Source: Lachnospiraceae bacterium (lineage in GTDB: Bacteria; Bacillota; Clostridia; Lachnospirales; Lachnospiraceae). Taken from it: a stretch of DNA of 64,000 nt. Positions 1-8,031 of the stretch are shown piece after piece (position 1 is the first letter of the stretch; every line of letters begins with the position of its first letter). The DNA is taken from contig JAFVBO010000029.1 of the NCBI GenBank assembly GCA_017479935.1, positions 1 through 64,000 on the forward strand, read 5' to 3'. Under the pieces are notes generated by a model. The model did not search any database. It had not been told where the DNA came from and saw only the letters and a program-made list of their open reading frames with translations. The position numbers were made by a program, and so were the translations under genes.

Positions 1-118
1 AATTAGCTAATCAGTACATGATACGATGATGTCCATACCCGTCTGGCTCTATTTTGCAGAGGTAATTTGTATGCCAAACCCGCAAAAAACTTGAATTTAG
101 GGCTTGACATAATAGGAA

Positions 119-242
119 GGGGACGGGCCTGTGTCACAAAAATATGACAGGGGACGGGCCTGTGTCACAAAAGCTGGTAGCTTTTGTGACACAGACCCGT
201 CCCCTTCATATTCCTGTCAGTTTGTGACACAGGCCCGTCCCC
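119..242. repeat. Cluster of four REP-like palindromic repeat units
   Basis: A 22-base unit (core GGGGACGGGCCTGTGTCAC) occurs twice in direct orientation at 119-140 and 150-171 and twice inverted at 183-204 and 221-242. Units two and three form one hairpin of about 30 bp with a tiny loop. The pairwise-inverted arrangement resembles REP/BIME repeats mobilised by RAYT-type transposases, but no transposase is in the window. The cluster ends just beyond the stop codon of the hydrolase gene and could also stop its transcript. Confidence 0.8.
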
Positions 243-256
243 TGTCACATTGTGCT

Positions 257-2299
257 TTACTTGAAGGCTACCATCGTGTTGGCCAGCGTCATGATCGTCA
301 TCAGGATGGCGTTGATGAAAGCAGGTGCCCAGATGTTACCGGTCTTCTTATACAGGTTCCGGGAGATGATGGCTGCGATGGAAAGCGTGGGCACCATCGC
401 CACCAGAACGATACCGGACAGGGCCGAACCCGGGTATGCCGCGACACCGGTCGTAAACAGAGTGCCGTACTGCAGCGCCAGCCACAGGATCGGGCCGCCC
501 GCGTTTAAGGCGATGGCCAGCAGGTATCCGGCAAAGCCCTTCATCTTCTCTGTGTTCGTGTTGATCGTAATCGAAATCGTAGACACGATGTAGAAGGCCA
601 GGAACGTCGGCAGGTAACGCAGAACCGCCGGCAGGATCGTGAAGTCGAACGTCTTGAAGGCGAAGGTCCAGATACGGAAGTCTACCTTCAGGAACATATC
701 CACCAGGAACAGAACGCCGTAGGAAATCGCCACGGTCAGGATGGCCGCAATCAGGCTGAGGATGATCTTCACAGGGTTGAACGTAAAGCCATAGTCCTTT
801 GCCTTCAGACCCTTGTCCGCATTCTTTGCCAGGTAAATGACGCTGGTGGCAAGGAGTGATACAGCCGCGCAGACGATGGTCCAGTACGCGATACTGTTGA
901 CGCCGGGGGCGGTGAAGTACGCGTTATCCGTGTAGAAGGAGTGCTTCGACACATACGCGAGCGCTGCACCGGACAGGATGACAAGCAGGCTTCCCAGGAA
1001 GTGAGACTTCTTGTTCTCGGCAGCGCCAAAGCTCGTAAAGAAACCGATGATGCCCGCGAAACCGAAGGCACAGCCCGCAAAGAACAGGATCTTGACAGCC
1101 GCGCTGTCGGCGCCGCCATCCATCAGCGGGTTAAAGAAGGCCGCCGGAATGACGATCAGACCAAACAGGATGGCAAACATGCCAAACTTGCCGCCGGCGC
1201 CGGTGACGGACGGCTGCGGCTCTAATGCTTCGGAGTTGGCCTTCGCAAACAGCTTCGAACCTAAAAGGAGCGATGCAACCGCGATGATCAGCATGATAAA
1301 GCCGATCAGGGCGAAGCATTCCGCCAATTCCTTGTACAGCCAGATCTGATCCGTTGCCGGGATCTGCGCGATGCCCTTCTGATAATCCTTGAAAGCTTCC
1401 GTGTAGAATTCGATCGCGTACGCAGTGGTCGTGGTCGAGAAATGGTTCCACGGGTGCGTTTCCGCCGGCTCGTAAATGATGCGGCGGCCGCCGTCAGAGG
1501 TATTGTACCAGGTATTCGCCTTGGCTGCTTCCGTCTGCTGCAGGAAGGTCATGCCATCCGGCGTGGAGACGTAATCTTTGTGGCGTACCGATCCGCTGGG
1601 ATCCGTGGGGGCGCTGAAGAAGAACTCATCGTACTGCGCGGCCACCTTACCCATGATACGGCCTCCGCCAAGCTGATCCGCCACGGCTGCCGTGATGCCA
1701 AGAAGGCTGGTGTACTGGAAATCGGAACCTTCGGTCAGGCCGCAGTAGATCTTGCGTTTGCCCGTCGTTAAGAATTCCTGTTCATCCATCGCAAGCGCCA
1801 TCGTGCTGCCGAAACCGCCCATAGAGTGGCCGGTCACGCCGATGATGCCGTTGCCCTTGGAGTCCTTTAAGACGTAGGGCTGATCGTACATATACGCTAC
1901 CGCGTCGTGCATCGAGTGCTGCCAGAAGGGAAGCCAGATGCCGAAGAAGGAAGTATCACTGTACTTCTCGTTCTTATAATCCGAGTGGCCGTGATCATAC
2001 TGGTCCAGCGCCAGGACCACATAGCCGCGGCGGGAAAGTTCGATGGCGTTCGCATCCTGCATTTCCGCCGAGTTTAAATAACCGTGGGTGACAATGATGG
2101 TGGGTTTCGGGTTGGTTTCGGACGCGTCATTCGGCATGTATAGCAGGCCGCTTAAGGTACCGTTCTCGGTTTCAAACGAAATCCGGTCCACCTTCGTGGC
2201 ACCCAGGCCACTATTTAACATGCTGGCCGGAATGCTGCCGCCAAGAATGATCAGAATTGCCAGAATGAGGACAACCCAACTTTTTTTACTGCTCTTCAT
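257..2299 (-). CDS. Membrane-anchored alpha/beta hydrolase with C-terminal polytopic domain
   Basis: A 680-residue protein with an N-terminal membrane anchor (about residues 8-29), an alpha/beta-hydrolase domain (about 40-310) and a C-terminal half of roughly eight hydrophobic segments (from about 327). The hydrolase part shows the THGY oxyanion-type motif near 71, the nucleophile elbow GHSMGG with Ser159, and an ETHPWNHFS stretch that may hold the catalytic His. The start at 2299 was chosen because AAGGAG lies about ten bases upstream; an in-frame ATG 54 bases earlier has no such site. The hydrolase domain should face outside if the anchor is type II. The substrate is unknown; an esterase or peptidase-like role is inferred from the fold alone. 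The gene is monocistronic, with REP-like repeats at its 3' end. Confidence 0.8.
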   Translation of the reverse strand: MKSSKKSWVVLILAILIILGGSIPASMLNSGLGATKVDRISFETENGTLSGLLYMPNDASETNPKPTIIVTHGYLNSAEMQDANAIELSRRGYVVLALDQYDHGHSDYKNEKYSDTSFFGIWLPFWQHSMHDAVAYMYDQPYVLKDSKGNGIIGVTGHSMGGFGSTMALAMDEQEFLTTGKRKIYCGLTEGSDFQYTSLLGITAAVADQLGGGRIMGKVAAQYDEFFFSAPTDPSGSVRHKDYVSTPDGMTFLQQTEAAKANTWYNTSDGGRRIIYEPAETHPWNHFSTTTTAYAIEFYTEAFKDYQKGIAQIPATDQIWLYKELAECFALIGFIMLIIAVASLLLGSKLFAKANSEALEPQPSVTGAGGKFGMFAILFGLIVIPAAFFNPLMDGGADSAAVKILFFAGCAFGFAGIIGFFTSFGAAENKKSHFLGSLLVILSGAALAYVSKHSFYTDNAYFTAPGVNSIAYWTIVCAAVSLLATSVIYLAKNADKGLKAKDYGFTFNPVKIILSLIAAILTVAISYGVLFLVDMFLKVDFRIWTFAFKTFDFTILPAVLRYLPTFLAFYIVSTISITINTNTEKMKGFAGYLLAIALNAGGPILWLALQYGTLFTTGVAAYPGSALSGIVLVAMVPTLSIAAIISRNLYKKTGNIWAPAFINAILMTIMTLANTMVAFK

Positions 2300-2366
2300 G
2301 ATGTGTTTTCTCCTTCCTTTTTTCCTGGGCAGACTCTTCTCGTCTGCCAGCATACTTTACCTCTTT

Positions 2367-2395
2367 ACTATACTTCGCATCCCGCACAAATGCAA
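2367..2395 (-). promoter_or_regulatory. Promoter of the alpha/beta hydrolase gene
   Basis: On the minus strand a TTGCAT -35 box (2390-2395) and a TATAGT -10 box (2367-2372) are separated by 17 bases, about 70 bases upstream of the chosen start codon. Confidence 0.6.
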
Positions 2396-2666
2396 GTCAA
2401 TATTTGCACATTCCTTGTACACTTTTCACAATTTAGTTTCTGCCCGTATGATAATGGCCAAAGAAAATTACGTTTTCCCTATATGTTTCTTAAGGAGTGA
2501 ACAGTTTGAGGTTAAAAAAACTTGCATGAAAAGGATTGCTGTGGTATGCTCAAGCAAGTTATGTTTCGTACCATCGGAACATGTAAGCGCATTTGTTCTC
2601 TTAACCAAAGGAACATTTTCTGAAACTTCTGGTGCTATGGACACATATCATGAAAGGAGAACCTAC
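2396..2666. other. Intergenic region upstream of mobA, no gene seen
   Basis: No convincing coding region. A weak plus-strand promoter candidate is TTCACA (2425-2430), 16 bases, TATGAT (2447-2452), more than 200 bases upstream of mobA. A frame continuing mobA upstream is open here by chance, but codon use and family length argue against it being translated. Confidence 0.5.
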
Positions 2667-3239
2667 ATGGACGCGCAGACGCTTTCCGCCGCGGTTCTGG
2701 CCGGGGGATTCAGTTCCCGGATGGGACAGGATAAGGCAAAATTGACCTTCCATGGAACCCGGTTGATTGAATATCAGGTAAATAAATTAAAGCGTCTGGG
2801 AATCCGTGATATTCTGCTTTCCGGATACGACGGCGAAGTGGACGGGACGCGTTGCATTTCCGATGTTTATCCGCACAAGGGCCCGCTCTCCGGCGTTCAT
2901 GCCTGCTTGCTTGCGGCCAGAAACCCGGCCTGCCTGTTTGTTGGCGTGGACATTCCGCTCGTTCCCGCGGAAACACTGGCGGATCTGATGCAGACGCATG
3001 AAGGAGGCGCAACGGTTCTGTTTGCCGCGGAAAAGATGGAGCCTTTGCTGGCTGTCTACGACTGCAGTCTTGCCCCGCAGGTTGAGGAAATCCTGCTTTC
3101 GGAGAAGACTTCCATGAAGCGTTTCTTGTCGAACGTTTCCATGAAACCATACCAGTACCTGGGAGATCCCGAATTGCTGGCCAATTGCAATACCCCGGAC
3201 GAATTTGCCAGGATTGCAGCACAAGAACCGCGGTCTTAA
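2667..3239 (+). CDS. mobA: Molybdenum cofactor guanylyltransferase MobA
   Basis: A 190-residue cytoplasmic nucleotidyltransferase that joins GMP from GTP to molybdopterin, giving the guanine dinucleotide form of molybdenum (or tungsten) cofactor. The N-terminal signature LAGGFSSRMGQDKAKL (residues 11-26) is the GTP-binding loop of the family; a GVDIPLV motif near residue 95 matches the metal-binding Asp region. The start at 2667 follows GAAAGGAGAACCTAC and gives the usual family length, although the frame is open far upstream. It heads a Moco cluster with moeA and mobB on the same strand. Identification is secure; whether the enzyme serves molybdenum or tungsten proteins cannot be told. Confidence 0.95.
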   Translation: MDAQTLSAAVLAGGFSSRMGQDKAKLTFHGTRLIEYQVNKLKRLGIRDILLSGYDGEVDGTRCISDVYPHKGPLSGVHACLLAARNPACLFVGVDIPLVPAETLADLMQTHEGGATVLFAAEKMEPLLAVYDCSLAPQVEEILLSEKTSMKRFLSNVSMKPYQYLGDPELLANCNTPDEFARIAAQEPRS

Positions 3240-3251
3240 ATAAGAAACAAA

Positions 3252-3301
3252 GGGTTATCATAAAGAGGCGTAAAAACCTTGCCTGGGTTTTCTGATAGCC
3301 C
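3252..3301 (+). promoter_or_regulatory. Two-tier hairpin between mobA and moeA
   Basis: GGGTTATCA (3252-3260) pairs with TGATAGCCC (3293-3301), and inside it AAAACC pairs with GGTTTT. The element lies between mobA and moeA, ahead of the moeA ribosome-binding site. It could be a processing or attenuation site. It does not resemble the Moco riboswitch as far as can be judged by eye. Confidence 0.45.
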
Positions 3302-3356
3302 AATCTAAATATCTATACGAAGACGTCATGCACGAAGCGCTTTTGGAGGGCGCGAT

Positions 3357-4577
3357 ATGGAAAATTATATTACTTATGAACGAGCCATTGAAATGATACA
3401 ACAGGCAGCACCTTCTGCCTGCACGGAAAAAGTTTCGGTCCGGCAGGCCGCCGGACGGATCCTGGCCGAGCCGGTGTTTTCGCCTATCTCTCAGCCTCCG
3501 TTTCCCAGATCTCCTTTAGATGGGTATGCCTTCCACGCCGAGGACAGCAAAGGTGCCTCGAAAGACACCCCTGTCGTGTTGCAGGTGGTGGACACCATCT
3601 ATGCAGGCGAATGGTGCGGCAAGACCATCGAGCACGGGCAGGCCGTGCGTCTGATGACCGGAGCTCCCATCCCGGCGGGCTGCGACTGCGTTCTTCGCTA
3701 TGAAGATACCGACAACGGGCGGGACAGCGTGCAGCTCTACGTGGAGTTGAAACCTTGGAGCAACTACTGCTTCGCGGGAGAAGACTTCCAGGCAGGAGCT
3801 GAGCTTCTTCCCGCCGGAACCCGTTTAACCGGCATTGCCTTAGGGGCTCTGGCTGCAGCGGGGCTGGACCGGGATGATGAATATGTCACCGTCTATAAGC
3901 GCCTGACCTGCGCGATTGTCTGCACCGGAGACGAGCTGGTGGGAAGCGAAGTCCGCCCTCTTCCGCCGGGAAAGATCTACTCTTCCAACGAAACCATCCT
4001 TCGCGCCCGCATCGGGGAACTGGGCATGGAAGCCCTGCCGGAAATCGGTCGCGGAGAGGATGACGTGGATCGGCTGGCAGAGGTCATCAGTCAGGCGGTT
4101 GCAAAAGCCGATGTCGTATTTACCACCGGCGGTGTTTCCGTGGGTGACAAGGATTATGTGCGCGCCGCTCTGGAAAAAATCGGAGCAGAGATGGTATTTG
4201 CGGGCGTCCGTTTAAAGCCCGGCTCTCCGTTCATGTTTTCTCTGGTAAATGGGGTTCCCGTGCTTTCGCTGTCCGGAAATCCGTTCGCCGCCTACGCCAC
4301 CTTTGAATTGTTCGGAAGGGAGCTTCTCGCTTCCATGTCCGGCGCCTGGAATCTGCGGCCGCTGGTTTTCCAGGCAGTTCTGGCCTCCGATTTTACCAAG
4401 AGCAGCAAAGGCCGGCGCTTCATCCGGGGCATTTTCCGGGATGGCGCGGTCACACTACCCGACGGTCATTCGTCCGGTCAGCTTGGTTCCGCCGCTCTCG
4501 CGAACTGCCTGGTTGACATCCCGGCAGGAAGCGGTCCGTTACATGCAGGCGAAACCGTGACGGTGCATCTGTTGTAA
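3357..4577 (+). CDS. moeA: Molybdopterin molybdenumtransferase MoeA
   Basis: A 406-residue enzyme, typical for MoeA, which inserts molybdate into adenylated molybdopterin. The N-terminal MoeA region has the PLDGYAF and RLMTGAPIPAGCD motifs. The MoCF-binding domain follows, with TTGGVSVGDKDYV around residue 260 and SLSGNPFAAYATFEL around residue 306, then the small C-terminal MoeA domain IV. The start follows GGAGGGCGCGAT. It sits 117 bases after mobA and about 107 bases before mobB, so the three probably form one Moco operon. A 26-base tandem repeat begins at its stop codon. Confidence 0.96.
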   Translation: MENYITYERAIEMIQQAAPSACTEKVSVRQAAGRILAEPVFSPISQPPFPRSPLDGYAFHAEDSKGASKDTPVVLQVVDTIYAGEWCGKTIEHGQAVRLMTGAPIPAGCDCVLRYEDTDNGRDSVQLYVELKPWSNYCFAGEDFQAGAELLPAGTRLTGIALGALAAAGLDRDDEYVTVYKRLTCAIVCTGDELVGSEVRPLPPGKIYSSNETILRARIGELGMEALPEIGRGEDDVDRLAEVISQAVAKADVVFTTGGVSVGDKDYVRAALEKIGAEMVFAGVRLKPGSPFMFSLVNGVPVLSLSGNPFAAYATFELFGRELLASMSGAWNLRPLVFQAVLASDFTKSSKGRRFIRGIFRDGAVTLPDGHSSGQLGSAALANCLVDIPAGSGPLHAGETVTVHLL

Positions 4578-4632
4578 AGCGAGTACCAAGACTTTTGTTG
4601 CAAAGTGAGTGCCAAGACTTTTGTTATAAAGT
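4572..4632 (+). repeat. Tandem 26-bp repeat at the end of moeA
   Basis: Two units of 26 bases (4572-4597 and 4598-4623; shared core CCAAGACTTTTGTT) are followed by a partial third. The first unit includes the moeA stop codon, so the duplication copied the extreme 3' end of the gene into the intergenic space. Confidence 0.8.
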
Positions 4633-4684
4633 AAACGTTAGTTCACGAGAAAGGCTTTGACGAAGCAAAAATGCGTGCCGGGGC

Positions 4685-5188
4685 ATGGGGGAGGCTATGG
4701 AGAGTCAAAAAGTGATTGCCATTTCCGGGGTGAAGAACTCCGGAAAAACCACGTTGTTAGAAAAATTGATTCCAGCGCTTTTGAAGCGCGAGATCCGCGC
4801 GGCCGTAGTCAAGCACGACGGTCATGGCTTTGAAGCCGATCGGGAGGGCACGGATACCTGGCGTCTTTTAAAGGCCGGTGCCTTTGGCGCTGCCATCTTT
4901 GATGGCGAGAAATTCCAGGCAGTTAAGTACGGAACCTTTTCCGAGGAAGATTTGATTTCCTTGTATCCGGATGCGGATTTGATCTTATTGGAGGGCTTTA
5001 AGTGGACAGATTTTCCGAAGGTGGAAATTGTTCGCGCCGCCAACTCCCGGGAGCCTGTCTGTGATCCTGCTTCTCTTCTGGCATTGGTAACGGACACGGA
5101 GTTTCGTTTTCCCGGCGTGCCAACACTTGCTTTGGAAGATGTGGAGGCGTTGGCCGACCTGCTGGCAGAATATGTGAGAAACAAATAA
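4685..5188 (+). CDS. mobB: Molybdopterin-guanine dinucleotide biosynthesis adapter MobB
   Basis: A 167-residue P-loop GTP-binding protein thought to assist MobA or deliver cofactor. The Walker A motif is SGVKNSGKTTLLEK (about residues 14-27), followed by VVKHDGHGF, DREGTDTWRL and a Walker-B-like LILLEGFK, all typical of MobB. An alternative start at 4697 would give 163 residues, but GGGGGAGG lies only two bases from it; the 4685 start has a poorer site. The exact start is therefore uncertain. It is the last gene of the mobA-moeA-mobB group and a terminator follows at once. Confidence 0.93.
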   Translation: MGEAMESQKVIAISGVKNSGKTTLLEKLIPALLKREIRAAVVKHDGHGFEADREGTDTWRLLKAGAFGAAIFDGEKFQAVKYGTFSEEDLISLYPDADLILLEGFKWTDFPKVEIVRAANSREPVCDPASLLALVTDTEFRFPGVPTLALEDVEALADLLAEYVRNK

Positions 5189-5191
5189 CCT

Positions 5192-5240
5192 TAAGGCATA
5201 CCTTTTCCTTGTTTAACAAGGTTGGGGTATGCTTCTTTTG
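5192..5240 (+). terminator. Terminator after mobB
   Basis: AAGGCATACC pairs with GGTATGCTT around an inner CCTTG/CAAGG hairpin, followed by CTTCTTTTGTT. It begins four bases after the mobB stop codon. Confidence 0.75.
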
Positions 5241-5259
5241 TTCTCAGCTTTTGTTTCTT

Positions 5260-5360
5260 GCATGGGAAATCGCCCCTAACGGCCTGTATCCCATGCATTC
5301 TTGCTTCCGCGAGTTTCTTATATGCATGGGGAATGGCCCCAAATGGCCAGATTCCCATGC
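5260..5360. repeat. Two related hairpins with GCATGGG arms
   Basis: GCATGGGA...TCCCATGC (5260-5295) and ATGCATGGGG...TTCCCATGCA (5321-5360) are two diverged copies of one hairpin with similar inner bases (CCCCTAACGGCC and CCCCAAATGGCC). They lie between the mobB terminator and the modular repeats. No coding potential was seen. Confidence 0.6.
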
Positions 5361-5384
5361 AAAAAAAGAAGTTTCCTTCAAATC

Positions 5385-5694
5385 AAAACAGTCTCAGCCC
5401 AGAAGCAAGCTTCCGGCTGAGACTGTTTCTCTTCCCTCGCCACGCAAAGCATCCCGCCCCGCCTTCGGCGTGACGGTATGCACGCGGCTGTCGCCGCGTT
5501 TCCTCCCTCGCCACGCAATAGCTGAATGTCCACCTTACGGTGTCCATTCAGCACGCGGCTGTCGCCGCATAATAAATCAAAAAACAGTCTCAGCACAGAA
5601 GCAAGCTTCCGGCTGAGACTGTTTTTCCTTCCTCGCCACGCAAAGCATCCCGCCCCGCCTTCGGCGTGACGGTATGCACGCGGCTGTCGCCGCG
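5385..5694. repeat. Tandem modular hairpin repeats
   Basis: A terminator-like hairpin with arms AACAGTCTCAGC/GCTGAGACTGTT occurs at 5386-5429 and again at 5582-5625, a period of about 196 bases. Each is followed by modules that begin CCTCGCCACGC and end GCACGCGGCTGTCGCCGC (5435-5498, 5506-5568, 5631-5694). Between these fixed ends the first and third modules carry the same inner hairpin (GCATCCCGCC...), whereas the second has a different one (TGAATG...CATTCA). The flanks are conserved while the inner stem is exchanged. Confidence 0.75.
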
Positions 5695-5703
5695 TTTCCG
5701 GTT

Positions 5704-5751
5704 AAATAATTAGCCCCGCTGAGAAGCAAGCTTCTCGCGGGGCTATTATTT
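5704..5751 (-). terminator. Terminator of the polysaccharide-deacetylase-like gene
   Basis: AAATAATAGCCCCGC pairs with GCGGGGCTAATTATTT on the minus strand, 30 bases downstream of the stop codon. The A/T-rich flanks pair too, so it may work in both directions. Confidence 0.8.
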
Positions 5752-5780
5752 ACCGGTTTGCGTGGCTCGTAGCTTTCGCG

Positions 5781-7337
5781 TTAATATACAGGAGTGGGAC
5801 GAGACCAGTCGAAGACTTCGTTGGCGTCAAAGAGATCTGACAGTCGATCTTTGCGATCAGGGTTGGTCGCGCTGGAGATGGCTTCCCACATACGCTGGCC
5901 GTCTAAGTTACGGCGTCCCTGACGCAGATAATCATCACCGTATACAACCCAGTAAGGGTTACTGTCTACGTTGCAGTAGTAGTCAAATCCCAATGACTTT
6001 AAGAAGTGATAGCGCTCACTGTTATCATAATCATCCGCGTGCCAAGATGCGATGTCCTCGCCAAAAGCAAAGATGATGATATCAATATCACCGCCAAGAA
6101 GCGGCTCTACCTCTTCTTCCCACAATAAGGCGTCTCTCTGAAGACTTTCAAAGGAGATGCCGCCTGTCCCTTTTTCAGGCCAGGAATAGTTCAGATGGCC
6201 ATAGCTATGGCTGGCAAAATCCCAACCGTCTGCCTTCATACCTTCTACAACCTTCATGGCCTCTTCGCGTTCCTTGTCCCAATCAAAATCCGGATGGGCA
6301 TCCAGCCATGCCTGCTGATAAGGATCGCACTCGGAATAATTCTTGTAGACGGAGTCCGTGCGATATCCCAGGATTCCATTGTAGCCTGTCAAAGCGATGC
6401 AGCCCTTGGCGCCGCGATAAGAGGCATCCGGATGCTCTTCCACAAAGCGATCCATCAACGGAACCATATCATAATCGCCATAGTAGATGGTTCCGTCATC
6501 TGCCGTCATCTCGCAGGTCGGAAGACCATTTTCATCCAGCACGATGCGGTTCGGGAAACCATCACCCGTCATATAATGGTAATAACTTAAGTCATCCTGG
6601 GAGACAACAACCGGCTTCTTGCCTTCAGGCAGCCAGATATCTCCGGGAACCATTTCTTCTGTACCATCCTCATGGACTTCAATATGGCCCATGTCGTGAA
6701 GCGAAATGAAGACATATCCGTTATTGTACATGATTTCCATGATCTTCATGAACTCGCCGATCGTGGTCATGACCTCGTTGTAACCCTGTGAATTTCCGTC
6801 TCCGTCAAAAGCCTTGCTGTTATCCGGGATCAGAGAGTGATAAAAAATATGAGGGATGGTTCGGAGCGAGCTGTATCTCACGTAAGTAGCCTGTGTAGCC
6901 TCGTATTTTGCAATCGCTTCGGTCAGCTGCGGAATATCCGCATAGCCAGGATAAGACTGAATCAGTTCAATAGCAGCTGGGTTATCATACATGGCGGAAA
7001 GCCGATCTGCCTTCTCGATCAGGTCCGCAATCTGCTGTTCCGGCGTGCGAGGAGCAGGTTCGGTTTCCTTGATGGTTTCCTGTTCATTATTCGGATCCTC
7101 TAACGTAACATTGGCAACGGAGTTCCCACGAGTATGCTGAGAAGGCTCATTCCCGCCGATCAGGCCATTTTTGATGGCCAGAGCAATTCCGCCAACGATT
7201 AATGTAAGCACCAGAAGTCCTGCGCAGGCCACAACTACGCGGCGGATCATAACCTGGCGGCGACGTCTGCGCCGGCGTTCCGATATTCTTCTTCGGGTAC
7301 GATAATCATCATCGTAACGGTTAGTACTATACTGCAT
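5781..7337 (-). CDS. Membrane-anchored polysaccharide-deacetylase-family protein
   Basis: A 518-residue protein with a very basic Arg-rich cytoplasmic start (residues 13-33), one transmembrane segment (about 33-56), a linker (about 60-150) and an extracellular NodB-like domain. The domain has SQDDLSYY for the metal-binding Asp region, TGYNGILGYRTDSVY, and the paired-His motif FASHSYGHLNYSW, which normally binds zinc. The start at 7337 has AAGGAAGG upstream; an earlier ATG at 7361 has none. Family members remove acetyl groups from cell-wall glycans, but the substrate here is not evident and the domain carries long extra loops. It is monocistronic, with a promoter-like site at 7401-7429 and a terminator at 5704-5751. 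Confidence 0.8.
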   Translation of the reverse strand: MQYSTNRYDDDYRTRRRISERRRRRRRQVMIRRVVVACAGLLVLTLIVGGIALAIKNGLIGGNEPSQHTRGNSVANVTLEDPNNEQETIKETEPAPRTPEQQIADLIEKADRLSAMYDNPAAIELIQSYPGYADIPQLTEAIAKYEATQATYVRYSSLRTIPHIFYHSLIPDNSKAFDGDGNSQGYNEVMTTIGEFMKIMEIMYNNGYVFISLHDMGHIEVHEDGTEEMVPGDIWLPEGKKPVVVSQDDLSYYHYMTGDGFPNRIVLDENGLPTCEMTADDGTIYYGDYDMVPLMDRFVEEHPDASYRGAKGCIALTGYNGILGYRTDSVYKNYSECDPYQQAWLDAHPDFDWDKEREEAMKVVEGMKADGWDFASHSYGHLNYSWPEKGTGGISFESLQRDALLWEEEVEPLLGGDIDIIIFAFGEDIASWHADDYDNSERYHFLKSLGFDYYCNVDSNPYWVVYGDDYLRQGRRNLDGQRMWEAISSATNPDRKDRLSDLFDANEVFDWSRPTPVY

Positions 7338-7400
7338 TCTTATCCCTTCCTTATCATTCATTCTAATAATCGCAGTGCGATTCCTTTTTCATCCTTGTGT

Positions 7401-7429
7401 ATTATAGCATCGGAGGACAAAAATGTATA
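7401..7429 (-). promoter_or_regulatory. Probable promoter of the deacetylase-like gene
   Basis: A perfect TATAAT (7401-7406, minus strand) lies 17 bases from a weak TATACA -35 box (7424-7429), about 64 bases ahead of the start codon. Confidence 0.5.
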
Positions 7430-7530
7430 GGCGACGCAGCCGAAATATAGAAAAATGATAACTTTCAGTCACAAGTTTTCCGCATGGGCAGTGATCTGAT
7501 ATGTCATTACTATCTTCCAGTTCGTATTTC

Positions 7531-7886
7531 GTCAAAAAGTGGCCGCGGCAGTGTTAGATCCGTTGTTGTCATGTAGGGAGGCATATGGGCGGCGGGGAGA
7601 TTTCCGGCAGCTAAAGGAAGCTTCGGGGAGTCCCACTAATAGCAGCGAAGTGCCGCACATCCGCCGGGGGACATCCCGGAACCCCGTCTGATGACGGTGT
7701 TCCTCGAGTCCCCCTGAAATCGCGATACTGGTAATACCGCGATTTCGCAGATGTTTGGCGCTTCTCTGCCATAAGTGGTACTATCCCCTTGCTTCCACTT
7801 AAGCTGCCCGGAAATTCTTCCCACCGCCATATGGTCCCCCTACATGACAGCATCCAGGCTATTTGCTGCCGCGGCCGCTTTTTGAC
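7531..7886. repeat. Foldback element family A, copy 1
   Basis: The outer arms GTCAAAAAGTGGCCGCGGCAG (7531-7551) and its near-exact inverse at 7866-7886 continue inward as an imperfect stem of roughly 100 pairs. Inside are a hairpin GGAACCCCGTC-TGAT-GACGGTGTTCC, held by a GGGGGAC/GTCCCCC stem, and a second hairpin with GAAATCGCG/CGCGATTTC arms. The same layout recurs at 48861-49202 and 49221-49560. No protein can be supported here. Confidence 0.85.
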
Positions 7887-8031
7887 AATCCATGTATCTT
7901 ATACACTTAAACACAAGGCAAAGGAAGACGGTATCTCACGTTCTTATTAAAATAGCGTAAAAGGATCGCTCATCCCTTAAATGCGCATATGCCAAGGGAC
8001 TCATATAGACAGCAGGCAGAACATTTTGTAA

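Noticed and set aside
2088..2666. N-terminal extension of MobA of about 190 residues
   Set aside because: The frame is open by chance upstream; the start at 2667 has a strong site and gives the family length, and the extension overlaps the divergent hydrolase gene and its promoter.
7690..7715. Hammerhead-ribozyme-like CTGATGA with a GAAA nearby in the foldback element
   Set aside because: The CTGATGA bases are part of a hairpin stem and its TGAT loop (CCGTC-TGAT-GACGG), and no stem II joins it to the GAAA. The three-helix hammerhead core cannot be drawn.
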